This document shows, piece after piece, positions 1-7,373 of a DNA stretch of 42,726 bases (position 1 is its first letter; the number at the start of each line of letters is the position of its first letter). The DNA comes from Nitrospira japonica (GTDB lineage: Bacteria > Nitrospirota > Thermodesulfovibrionia > Thermodesulfovibrionales > DYHX01). Below the pieces are notes generated by a model. The model searched no databases. It was not told the DNA's origin and was given only the letters and a program-made list of their open reading frames with translations. The stretch lies in NCBI GenBank assembly GCA_020723925.1, contig DYHX01000007.1, positions 1 to 42,726 on the forward strand. The letters run 5' to 3'. The translations under genes and the position numbers were made by a program.

Positions 1-70
1 CGCTTGTCGGGAATCTTTCTTTACGATTCAGAACAAGTCGGAAGGATTGCGGACAAGCCACAATGACAGA
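1..70. repeat. possible degenerate two-hairpin repeat at window edge
   Basis: This stretch carries short complementary words (GATTC, GGACAAG, AATGACA) arranged like the element at 115-183 and ends in the same ATGACA word. It is cut by the window edge and degenerate, so the call rests only on this resemblance. No coding potential is seen. Confidence 0.3.
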
Positions 71-114
71 ATAAAAATGGTCACGTGGCATTACTTAATG
101 GTCTTATTAGTATG

Positions 115-183
115 TGTCATTCTGAACTTGTTTCAGAATCTCCCAAGAAAATTACGTGATGCTGAAATAAATTCAGCATGACA
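115..183. repeat. two-hairpin palindromic repeat with TGTCAT/ATGACA ends
   Basis: The element starts with TGTCAT and ends with ATGACA, which are inverted. It contains two hairpins: TCTGAA/TTTCAGA around CTTG, and ATGCTGAA/TTCAGCAT. The same architecture recurs at 8165-8234 with different stem sequences. It lies just upstream of the MFS gene and no coding role is apparent. The design is that of a small non-autonomous palindromic element; the mobilising enzyme is not in the window. Confidence 0.55.
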
Positions 184-201
184 AACTGAGAGACTTTTTG
201 A

Positions 202-1449
202 ATGAAACTCAGTCCGTTTATACTTTTATGTATCACAGGGCTTTTTGCCATATTCAGTTCAACTATATCTAAAAGCCCTGTGCTTCCGCTATTTGCTTCA
301 TACCTTGGGGCAAACCCGGCAGGCGTAGGCTTTATTGCGTCTGTATCAGCATTCACAGGAATAGTTGCCAGTATACCTGCTGGAATGCTCTCAGATAGAG
401 TGGGCAGAAAGAAGATACTTATTTTTTCAGCCATTGTTTTTTCAACAGCACCATTTCTATATCTAATGGTCACGGAGATATGGCAACTTGCGGTCATCAG
501 GTTCTATCACGGCTTTGCCACTGCCATATTCATACCTGTTGCAATGGCCCTTGTTTCAGATCTGTTTTATAGGGAACGGGGAGAAAAGATGGGTTGGTTT
601 TCCACAGCTACCCTTATTGGTAGGTTTATGGCTCCGATAGTGGGAGGCAGTATTATAGGCTTATTGGTTTTCAGTCCTGGTCTTAGCTACAGGGTTGTCT
701 ACCTTGTATGCGGGATTGCAGGTATAACAGCCCTGCTACTCATACTGAGAATGCCAAATCCCCCCTCACCCCCCTTCATAAGAAGGGGGTATTTAGAGAG
801 TCCCCCTTTGGAAAAGGGGGATATAGGGGGATTTTCAAAAGAAAAGAAAGTTCAGATATGGAAGGGTACTTTAATTGCCTTCAAGACAGTAATATCCGAC
901 AGGGGAATCCTTATCACAAGTGCGGTTGAGGCAGCAATACTCTTTGCATACGGGACCTTTGAAACATTTCTTCCTCTTTATTCAATTAAGATTGGTCTCA
1001 GTGCCTATGAAGTGGGAATATTTCTTTCAGCACAGGTGATTACCTTGTCATTGACAAAGCCAATGATGGGAAGATTCTCTGATAGGTATGGAAGAAAACC
1101 ACAAATATTTACAGGAGCCATAATTGGTGCAGTATGTATTGGGAGTTTTTCAATCTTCAAGTCATTTATACCGCTCCTTGCCTTGAGCATACTATTTGGG
1201 CTGAGCCTCTCTATTGTTACATCTGCCACATCTGCCTTTATTGCTGATTTGAGCAGGCGTGAAACTCACGGCTCAGCCATGGGGATTTTAGGTTCAATAA
1301 TGGATATAGGACACACAACAGGACCATTGGTTTCAGGAATTGTGGCCACCTATTTCGGTTTCGGCAAAGCCTTTATAGGAGCATCGTTAGTTCTTACATT
1401 AGCAGCTTTACTGTTCTTGAAAAGTATAGGGCTGGGCAGGGGCAAATAA
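202..1449 (+). CDS. MFS transporter with an internal repeat-derived loop
   Basis: This is a 415-aa membrane protein of the major facilitator superfamily, probably a drug or metabolite exporter with about 12 transmembrane helices. The MFS signature between helices 2 and 3 is visible as GMLSDRVGRKK near residue 60. The corresponding motif in the second half is GRFSDRYGRKP near residue 290, which shows the two-fold repeat of the family. The central cytoplasmic loop (about residues 186-212) is unusual: it is rich in Pro and Gly and is encoded by an 80-bp C-rich/G-rich palindromic repeat (757-836). The reading frame stays open through the insert and the second half is intact, so the gene may be functional. 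No strong ribosome-binding site precedes the ATG. The substrate cannot be inferred. No operon partner follows; the next gene is a truncated fragment on the other strand. Confidence 0.85.
   Translation: MKLSPFILLCITGLFAIFSSTISKSPVLPLFASYLGANPAGVGFIASVSAFTGIVASIPAGMLSDRVGRKKILIFSAIVFSTAPFLYLMVTEIWQLAVIRFYHGFATAIFIPVAMALVSDLFYRERGEKMGWFSTATLIGRFMAPIVGGSIIGLLVFSPGLSYRVVYLVCGIAGITALLLILRMPNPPSPPFIRRGYLESPPLEKGDIGGFSKEKKVQIWKGTLIAFKTVISDRGILITSAVEAAILFAYGTFETFLPLYSIKIGLSAYEVGIFLSAQVITLSLTKPMMGRFSDRYGRKPQIFTGAIIGAVCIGSFSIFKSFIPLLALSILFGLSLSIVTSATSAFIADLSRRETHGSAMGILGSIMDIGHTTGPLVSGIVATYFGFGKAFIGASLVLTLAALLFLKSIGLGRGK
757..836. repeat. C/G-rich palindromic element inserted in frame in the MFS gene
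   Basis: The outer ends are inverted (AAATCCCCC and GGGGGATTTT). Inside are two further hairpins, CCCCC TTCATAAG GGGGG-like and TCCCCCTTT/AAAGGGGGA-like. A shorter relative lies between genes at 18935-18982, and another C/G-rich palindrome lies inside hemH at 16746-16796. In the MFS gene the element is translated as a Pro/Gly-rich loop without breaking the frame. Confidence 0.75.
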
Positions 1450-1504
1450 TCTTGCAAGCAAAGCTTTTTCAAACATCTGCCTGCTACCTGCATATATAAT
1501 CGCA

Positions 1505-1783
1505 TTATTGGGTTAAATCACGAAAACATAAATTTTGCACCAGCAATAATAAGAACAACTGCCATGAAAAATGCTCTGCCCTGTAATACTTTATTGTTGC
1601 TACCGCTGCAACGAGAATGTTCAAAGAAAGGGCTGTCGGCTTCATCATCTCCGGTGCAAAACTAAAAAATGCCATCACCGCAAGATAACCCGAGTCTCCT
1701 CCATGCCCTACTGATGAATAAAGGACAGCAACAGAAAACATGAGAAATGATAAAATGAGTAGTGCACTAAAATTAAATTCCAT
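1505..1783 (-). pseudogene. truncated TauE/SafE-family permease (N-terminal fragment)
   Basis: The 92 residues match the N-terminus of TauE/SafE-type membrane proteins: a first helix, then YSSVGHGGDSGYLAVMAF and MKPTALSLNILVA motifs. Members of this family are usually around 250 aa with 7-8 helices. This ORF stops in the third helix after WQLFLLLLVQ and then reads a short non-homologous tail. No remaining portion is found before the convergent MFS gene, so the 3' part was probably lost by deletion. A complete family member occurs elsewhere in the window at 12181-13110. Confidence 0.7.
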
Positions 1784-1880
1784 ACCTCTCTAACAATTAC
1801 TTCTGGATTCCCTCTTTTGCAGGGATAACAAAGAAGGAAACAATTCTCTGAAAGAGTTGCCTCATCATTTTGAAAACGGC

Positions 1881-2876
1881 TTACTTTAACATATAGAGCA
1901 ACATTATATTAACTACATGCACCAGCACTATCCCTATGGAATCCCAGGCTAAAAACAATTTCTTCTTCTCTGCCCTATAGGTTAAACCAATAATTGCAAT
2001 AGTTGTCATTATCATTGCAGATAAAGCAGAAATCATATGATTTGGATTTACAAAAGAAAGAATTGGACCTTTAATGAAGAAAATGTCGTCAATGGCGAGG
2101 ATTAAGATGTTAAAAATATTACTTCCAAAGAGATTTCCGATTGCAAGGTCTATAGCACCTATTTTCACAGCCGCCATGCCAACCACCACTTCTGGGAGGG
2201 ATGTAGAAAGTGCTATAAAGATGTTGCCAACAAAGGTCTGCCCCAGACCTGTGGTCTCTGCGATTCCCTTACCGATATATGGCAAAAAGGCGGCAGCAGC
2301 TACAACAAAAAAGGCATTAATGCCATAATTGAAAACAGCAGTCCTCATTGAGATGCCTTCATACTTAAGTTCAACTGCTACTTTACTAAATGCAGAAACC
2401 TGCCTCTTTTCGTAAAAATAGACCAATCTTATAGCAATAAAATAGATAACTATAAATAGTAATGTATAAGGACCTATCCAGCCCAATGGAAGAGTCCGAC
2501 CTCCAAAAAATAGACTTATGGCAACTATACTTAGAAGTAATATCCCAAAACCGGCAGAAAGTACATGCCCATGATGCGCCCTCGATGATATTGGTGTTGG
2601 GCGATGCATGGCGTCAAGAAAAGAAATGATAAGCATATTGAACACACAACTGCCGAGCACATCGCCAACAGCAATATCAGGAACATCTGCATATGTAACA
2701 GAGCTTATTCCTGTAACAAGTTCGGGAAGTGATGTTACGGACGCCATAAGAACAACGCCTATCCATGTCCTTCCAAGCCCTGTCTTTTCAGCGATAATAT
2801 CGCCGTACTTTGAAAGTCTTGAACCTGAATATACTATTATAGATGTGCATACTATAAATCCAAGCCAGAGAATCAT
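1881..2876 (-). CDS. Na+/Ca2+ exchanger family (CaCA) membrane protein
   Basis: This is a 331-aa cation exchanger of the CaCA family (YrbG/CaxA-like), which exports Ca2+ in exchange for Na+ or H+ at the inner membrane. The two inverted alpha repeats are clear. Alpha-1, near residues 40-90, reads SVTSLPELVTG ... GDVLGSCVFNMLI; alpha-2, near 205-255, reads ALSTSLPEVVVG ... GNLFGSNIFNILI. These contain the conserved acidic and Ser/Asn residues that form the ion path. About ten hydrophobic helices are visible and the length is normal. It is preceded closely by the small ORF 2886-3092 on the same strand, whose relation to it is unknown. Ion specificity is not deducible. Confidence 0.88.
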   Translation of the reverse strand: MILWLGFIVCTSIIVYSGSRLSKYGDIIAEKTGLGRTWIGVVLMASVTSLPELVTGISSVTYADVPDIAVGDVLGSCVFNMLIISFLDAMHRPTPISSRAHHGHVLSAGFGILLLSIVAISLFFGGRTLPLGWIGPYTLLFIVIYFIAIRLVYFYEKRQVSAFSKVAVELKYEGISMRTAVFNYGINAFFVVAAAAFLPYIGKGIAETTGLGQTFVGNIFIALSTSLPEVVVGMAAVKIGAIDLAIGNLFGSNIFNILILAIDDIFFIKGPILSFVNPNHMISALSAMIMTTIAIIGLTYRAEKKKLFLAWDSIGIVLVHVVNIMLLYMLK

Positions 2877-2885
2877 CCGGTTTTC

Positions 2886-3092
2886 CTATAAATGTTCAAT
2901 ATCATCCCTTTTTTCTCCTTTTAACTTCTTCTCAAGATACTCCTTTGCAATATCCCTTCCCCCAAGTCCAAAGGCTATGGCAAGGGCAAGTACTACACCA
3001 CCAAATATTATTGCAAAGGCAATAATTATTGTCCCTCTACCTATACACCTTTGGTGTGTCCAGTCTCTACGGGTCTCAGTATAATCTCGCAC
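2886..3092 (-). pseudogene. fragment with MscS-associated conserved TM helix motif
   Basis: The 68-aa ORF has one strong transmembrane segment followed by AIAFGLGGRDIAKEYLEKKL. That segment resembles the end of the 'conserved TM helix' repeat found in mechanosensitive-channel-related proteins (family knowledge, from memory). The first 20 residues look random, with no signal or homology. This suggests the 3' remnant of a longer protein, or a genuine small membrane protein that starts further inside. It lies 9 bp upstream of the exchanger gene and may be co-transcribed with it. Function unknown. Confidence 0.4.
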
Positions 3093-3211
3093 CTCCTACA
3101 AAATATTTTCCTCGTGGTGAAGGAAACCTATTGATATTTATAAATTAGAGTATAAAGGTAAAAAAACAGATGGTCAAGAAAAATGGGACAGCTTTTATTA
3201 TAATTTGAGAG

Positions 3212-3613
3212 ATGAAAGATGCTGATAAAAGAATCGCCTCTGAGATTTTTTATTCAGCGTTAAAAGCCGTTGACCCTTATAGTTCTGTAAAACTCTACGC
3301 AGATAGAATTCTTTCGGTATATCACAGCAATAATTTTAAAAGAGTTTTTGTCATAGGTTTTGGTAAAGCAGTATGTCCTATGGCAGAGGCAGTGGAAAAT
3401 TCCTTGCCGGATTTGATTGATGCAGGGGTCGTGATTACGAAATATGGATACAAAATAAGTCATAAGTCGAAAGCCAGGAGCCAGGAGTCAAAAATAAAAA
3501 TTTATGAGGCAGGGCATCCAATCCCTAATGAAAATGGATTAAAAGGCACAGAGGAGATAATTAAGCTCCTTTGTGATGGATGTTCAGATTATGATGATAG
3601 AATGAGAAAATAA
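3212..3613 (+). pseudogene. truncated glycerate 2-kinase (MOFRL/DUF4147 family)
   Basis: The 133 residues match the N-terminal part of GckA/TtuD-type glycerate 2-kinases: an N-terminal helix, FVIGFGKAVCPMAEAVE near residue 48, GVVITKYGY near 73 and EAGHPIPNENGLKGTEEII near 99. The family is normally 420-450 aa, so about two thirds, including the MOFRL domain, is missing. The ORF ends in a non-homologous tail (CSDYDDRMRK) followed directly by a transcription terminator of the convergent operon. A heptamer array (3457-3491) adds the insert SKARSQESK between two conserved blocks. The fragment is unlikely to be active. Confidence 0.75.
3457..3491. repeat. heptamer array (5 degenerate 7-bp units)
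   Basis: The units read AAGTCAT, AAGTCGA, AAGCCAG, GAGCCAG and GAGTCAA, so each base recurs with a 7-bp period. The array is translated inside the glycerate kinase fragment as a charged insert. It belongs to a class of period-7 arrays seen at many loci in this window. Confidence 0.65.
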
Positions 3614-3644
3614 AGACTTAAGGGCAGGCGAATGCCTGCCCTTA
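3603..3644 (-). terminator. rho-independent terminator of the cytochrome operon
   Basis: A perfect 11-bp stem TAAGGGCAGGC/GCCTGCCCTTA with a 4-base loop lies at 3619-3644, just beyond the stop of the 12-heme cytochrome. In the minus direction it is followed by a U-rich tract (CTTTATTTT). On the plus strand it is followed by TGGTTTTAC, so it may act in both directions. Confidence 0.8.
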
Positions 3645-3650
3645 GTGGTT

Positions 3651-5585
3651 TTACTTCTTTGTCCCTTTTTCAAATATCCGTTTCAGTATCTCTTTATGCT
3701 TTGCATCGGTCTTTGCAAAGCCTGTTACATCGGTCACTTTCTTCCATATCGCAGCATCCTTCTGGTAATCATGGCATGAAATGCAGATATTGACTCTCAT
3801 AATCCTGTCCTGTTCCTCTTTGTTAAACGGTCTTGCACCGTAATGGCTCGTTGCCTGAAGCTGCTTGCCGTTGTCATCAACAATTCTCTCAAGCTCAAAT
3901 GGAATGTCAAGTCCGTTTGCCTTTGTATTGTAAATACCGCCGCCAAGACCCAATGTCTTTTTGTTTGAATGGCAATCCTCGCATGTTCGCGCCTCTTTGC
4001 TAATTGTATGCGGCTGAATTGGATTATGGGCAAAACCTGAAAATCCATCATAAGTGTTAAAGACCTTATTCTGCATTGTCACCTTCCCATCAGCTCCGAC
4101 CTGTGTGAATATCGCCTGACATCCTGGAATAAATGGAGAGACCTTGCCCTTTTGGTTTATTCCAAGCACTGGACTTTCCCACCTTACATATGAACGAGTC
4201 TCATCCCATGTAAATGCAGTTTTTTCTCTATTAGCCCTTTTACCTGCTTTTGAGATGTCTTCAGGCTTTGTAGTATTTATCCAGTCGCCTGATGGTTTGC
4301 CCAAATCCTGCTTTGCATGACAGCCATAACATTGAGGCGCCCATTTTGCGTGACAGGCATAGCACTCCATTTTATTTAGGTGTGCAGGGATACTCTTTGC
4401 AGACTGCGCCAGTAAAGAGCCTTTGGTTACTACATCCTTTGTTTGAGGAATAATGTGGTCTTTGCCTGTAATCTTTGCCTTAAGAATAATCTTATCGCCA
4501 TCTTTCCTGAGATTCTTGAGAGGGTCACCCAAGGAGGTCTTGAGATTGCTTGCAGATTTTGAACTACCATGGCAGTCCTCGCACCTTATCTCTGTTGCCT
4601 GATGTTTTTTACTGTAAATATTGCCGTCGCCATGCAGTTCCTTTTTGGTGTGGCAATCTATACAGGTCATGCCCTTTGTGTAATGAACATCTGCTGTTAA
4701 ATGGTTATACCACTTTCCATGAAGGGTAGGTTGTTTCTTCCCGTCTGCAGTCCACGGAGAGCCATAATCATCGGATTCTATGGTTCCGATATAGCTTACG
4801 CCTGTCCTTCCTCCCCTGTTATGGCAGTGGATACATTGAAATTCAGGAATCTTATTTGTAATCCTGTGAACTATCGGCCTCCCCTTTTGTTTCTTGTCTA
4901 TTGCCTTATCGCCGCCCTCATAAGTTCCCTTGTTGCTATATACTGTATGGCAAGCCGCACATCCTGATGCCCTCCAATCGCCATCTCTTTCATGTCCCGA
5001 ACTCCAAATATGGCACCTCAAACATTGCTCCCTCAAGTAATCATCAACAATGTGATTGGTATCACTCATAGGTTTTTTAGGGTCATAGAGGGGAAGCTGC
5101 TTCAATGACTTTAAGGCGCCTTTCTTTTCTGGCACATTTCCATCTTTGTCTTCTACATCGTAAGTTGCGTAAATTGCGTTTTTGGTCTTCTGTGCGGCAT
5201 TGGTATATCTGGAGCCGCTTATCTTTCCAGCCATTGTGGCATGGAGTGATTTTTTGCTGTTTTCAACATCCGCTGCATGACACTTTCCGCAGGTCTTATC
5301 AACAGCCCTTAAATCGCTGGGGTTTGCATACATTCCCCTTATATGCGCCTCTTCTTTTGTCGCGCCTGCAGGATTCCCCAGATGACATTCTATGCAGGTT
5401 AGTTTTGACATTACAGGTCCATCGCTTATCTGCTCAATCCCTTCATGACATTTCAGACACCCTGCGTCTGCCGGATTTGCAGCCTTTGCCATCTGCGTGG
5501 AGGCATCTCTAAATTGGGCAAATACAAACAGGGAAGCTGCTGCAAGAATAAGAAACATTACAAAAAGTTTTCGTTTCATCTTCAT
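3651..5585 (-). CDS. periplasmic 12-heme cytochrome c
   Basis: The 644-aa protein begins with a signal peptide (MKMKRKLFVMFLILAAASLFVFAQ) and contains 12 CxxCH haem c motifs: CLKCH, CIECH, CGKCH, CLRCH, CAACH, CIHCH, CIDCH, CEDCH, CYACH, CYGCH, CEDCH and CISCH. Eight lie in the first ~340 residues, two close together near residue 410, and two in the last 120. It should be an exported electron-transfer protein or multihaem oxidoreductase. The spacing does not let me assign it to NrfA, OmcA, hydroxylamine oxidoreductase or another named family. It is the last gene of a sigma factor - anti-sigma factor - monohaem cytochrome - multihaem cytochrome operon. Regulation by the linked ECF sigma factor is therefore likely. 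A strong terminator follows. Confidence 0.92.
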   Translation of the reverse strand: MKMKRKLFVMFLILAAASLFVFAQFRDASTQMAKAANPADAGCLKCHEGIEQISDGPVMSKLTCIECHLGNPAGATKEEAHIRGMYANPSDLRAVDKTCGKCHAADVENSKKSLHATMAGKISGSRYTNAAQKTKNAIYATYDVEDKDGNVPEKKGALKSLKQLPLYDPKKPMSDTNHIVDDYLREQCLRCHIWSSGHERDGDWRASGCAACHTVYSNKGTYEGGDKAIDKKQKGRPIVHRITNKIPEFQCIHCHNRGGRTGVSYIGTIESDDYGSPWTADGKKQPTLHGKWYNHLTADVHYTKGMTCIDCHTKKELHGDGNIYSKKHQATEIRCEDCHGSSKSASNLKTSLGDPLKNLRKDGDKIILKAKITGKDHIIPQTKDVVTKGSLLAQSAKSIPAHLNKMECYACHAKWAPQCYGCHAKQDLGKPSGDWINTTKPEDISKAGKRANREKTAFTWDETRSYVRWESPVLGINQKGKVSPFIPGCQAIFTQVGADGKVTMQNKVFNTYDGFSGFAHNPIQPHTISKEARTCEDCHSNKKTLGLGGGIYNTKANGLDIPFELERIVDDNGKQLQATSHYGARPFNKEEQDRIMRVNICISCHDYQKDAAIWKKVTDVTGFAKTDAKHKEILKRIFEKGTKK

Positions 5586-5641
5586 CTCCTTTCTTATCTT
5601 ACTTGATGGTTTCTTGCAACCTTCTTTGGAATTTCTGTCTG

Positions 5642-5971
5642 CTATTTTCCTTTCAAAGACTTGATATAGGCGGTAATATTTGCCATGTCTGCAGACTTTG
5701 CATCTATTGCCTTGCCTTTCATCATCATTTCAATACACATATTAACTGCCGCCTCAAGGCTTTTTGCCTTGCCTCCCATGAACTCCTTCTTGGCGGCATC
5801 TATACCGCTTCCATCCTTATGGCATGAGTTGCATGATTTGCCCGATGTGCCGCCTCCAAATTTAGTATCGTTAAAGAGCGTCTTGCCTTTTGCTACATCC
5901 GCTGCAAAGGCAAAGGAAAAGATAAGCCCGAGGGCTACTATTGACAGCACTGCGATTTTTAAAACCTTCAT
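5642..5971 (-). CDS. class I monohaem cytochrome c, exported
   Basis: The 109-aa protein has a signal peptide (about 23 residues ending AFAAD) and one CNSCH haem-binding motif near residue 47. A methionine-rich segment, CIEMMMKGKAID, lies near residue 80 and could supply the axial Met ligand, and the C-terminal helix MANITAYIKSLKGK is typical of class I cytochrome c. It probably shuttles electrons in the periplasm to or from the 12-haem protein encoded 56 bp downstream. A good ribosome-binding site (GGAGG) precedes the ATG. It follows the anti-sigma gene by 12 bp, so it is in the same operon. Confidence 0.9.
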   Translation of the reverse strand: MKVLKIAVLSIVALGLIFSFAFAADVAKGKTLFNDTKFGGGTSGKSCNSCHKDGSGIDAAKKEFMGGKAKSLEAAVNMCIEMMMKGKAIDAKSADMANITAYIKSLKGK

Positions 5972-5983
5972 TTTTACCTCCGA

Positions 5984-6718
5984 TTAAAATATGTTTTTGG
6001 TTTTTTCTGCATCCAATTCCGAGACAATGGAATACATGAGTCCCCTGTCTGCCCATAACAGGATTATGTAGCCGCTTTTATTCAGCACATAAGCCCTTTT
6101 GTCTTTTAACATCACCTCCTTTTTGCTTTTTAAGTCATCGGGAATAGCTTCGTCCGTAATAAAGACGGATACTGGAGAGCCGTTGTACTCGTAAAAGAGC
6201 AGGGCGAAATGCCTTTTATCAAGGATGCACAGCCTGCCCCCTTTGAGTCTTGCATTGAGAGACGGCGGTATTACGGCAAAATTAACCTTACTCCTGAACC
6301 ATGCCGTAACCTCATCAGAGTTGGAAGAACCGATATGCATCTGCGGTACAGGCAGGAATTTCACATGGTCGTTTACAATCTTGTTGAGGATAGTAGGAGC
6401 TTTTGTATGCGTTGAGTATAGATACCCTACCACTGAAATAATCAGGATGGAAGCGGCAACAGCAAGTATTTGATACGGCCGCTTCAAATATCTTTTTTTC
6501 TGTTCCCCTGCGCTCAATATCTTATTTTTCAGTTCTTCCGGTGGTGAATCCTTTTTAATGGCGCTTCTCAGCATGGGACCGAAAGACTTCTCAGCATCAA
6601 GAAACGCACTGCACTCACGGCATTCCTTTGTATGTCTTTTTGCTTCAAGCATGTCCTGACTTACTACCTCAGGATATTCGGACAGGTATGTTATTTTTCT
6701 TGCATTGCTACACTTCAT
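5984..6718 (-). CDS. ZAS-type anti-sigma factor, membrane-anchored
   Basis: The 244-aa protein starts with a zinc-binding anti-sigma domain containing HTKECREC (H-x3-C-x2-C) near residues 30-37. A cytoplasmic linker follows, then a single transmembrane helix (AVAASILIISVVGYLY, about residues 85-102) and a periplasmic domain of about 140 residues with no recognised fold. ZAS proteins hold an ECF sigma factor inactive at the membrane until a signal is sensed. Its start overlaps the end of the sigma gene by 11 bp, which implies translational coupling. The adjacent cytochrome genes suggest that the sensed signal is a redox or envelope condition; this is inference. Confidence 0.85.
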   Translation of the reverse strand: MKCSNARKITYLSEYPEVVSQDMLEAKRHTKECRECSAFLDAEKSFGPMLRSAIKKDSPPEELKNKILSAGEQKKRYLKRPYQILAVAASILIISVVGYLYSTHTKAPTILNKIVNDHVKFLPVPQMHIGSSNSDEVTAWFRSKVNFAVIPPSLNARLKGGRLCILDKRHFALLFYEYNGSPVSVFITDEAIPDDLKSKKEVMLKDKRAYVLNKSGYIILLWADRGLMYSIVSELDAEKTKNIF

Positions 6719-7256
6719 TGCTCTTACCTCTTAAATAACCCCTGTTTTTTGCATATTCATAAAGGGCATCCCTCAGAAGCATCCTCCCTCTGTAAAGCCT
6801 TGATGCCAGAGTTCCTGAAGAGATATTCAGAATCTCCTGCACCTCACGGTATGAGAGTTCTTCAATGTCAACGAGTAAAACGACCATCCTGAATTCCACC
6901 GGCAGGGACTCAATGGCCTCTTTCGCCTCTTCATCCATGACAGCAGAGAATATCTCCTTTTCAAGGTCAACATACTGGCCACTTTTATAAAAAATAGGTT
7001 CAAGAAAATCAGGCTCTACATCTATCTCTTCAGGAGAGTTCTGTTCCTTTTTGTATTTGTTGATGAATGTGTTGGTAAGTATTTTCAGAAGCCATGCCTT
7101 TGCCTTATTTTCAGAACGCAAAGACCCAATATTTTCAAATGCCTTAAGGCATGTCTCCTGCACGAGGTCTTCGGCATCCTGTCTGTTTTTTGTAAGCCTC
7201 ATTGCAGTAAACCAGATAGAGTCAAGATACTTTTCTATCAAATCAGTGTATTCCAT
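6708..7256 (-). CDS. ECF-family RNA polymerase sigma factor (RpoE-like)
   Basis: The 182-aa protein has both ECF sigma domains. Sigma-2 (about residues 8-75) includes RQDAEDLVQETCLKAF and the core-binding segment AWLLKILTNTFINKYKK. Sigma-4 (about 115-170) contains LPVEFRMVVLLVDIEELSYREVQEILNISSGTLASRLYRGR, a helix-turn-helix for -35 recognition. It is the first gene of the operon that continues with its anti-sigma factor and two cytochromes. A promoter resembling ECF-type promoters lies about 65 bp upstream on the same strand, which suggests autoregulation. Confidence 0.92.
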   Translation of the reverse strand: MEYTDLIEKYLDSIWFTAMRLTKNRQDAEDLVQETCLKAFENIGSLRSENKAKAWLLKILTNTFINKYKKEQNSPEEIDVEPDFLEPIFYKSGQYVDLEKEIFSAVMDEEAKEAIESLPVEFRMVVLLVDIEELSYREVQEILNISSGTLASRLYRGRMLLRDALYEYAKNRGYLRGKSNEV

Positions 7257-7324
7257 AATTTAACTTCCGCTCTTCAGCACTTCCGCACTACATTTTGCAC
7301 AGCCCGAATGCCTTTCTATAAGAA

Positions 7325-7352
7325 TAGACAAATTTTACTCGCAAAATCTTCC
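7325..7352 (-). promoter_or_regulatory. candidate ECF-type promoter of the sigma factor operon
   Basis: On the minus strand the sequence GGAAGAT, then 16 bases, then GTCTA, resembles the common ECF promoter pattern (GGAAC-like -35 and GTC-containing -10). It lies upstream of the ECF sigma gene. The match is by eye and a chance hit cannot be excluded. Confidence 0.4.
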
Positions 7353-7373
7353 CGATGATAATAAAATAATCAT

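Noticed and set aside
708-929. 73-aa ORF over the MFS gene
   Set aside because: It is a second-frame translation of the palindromic repeat within the transporter gene.
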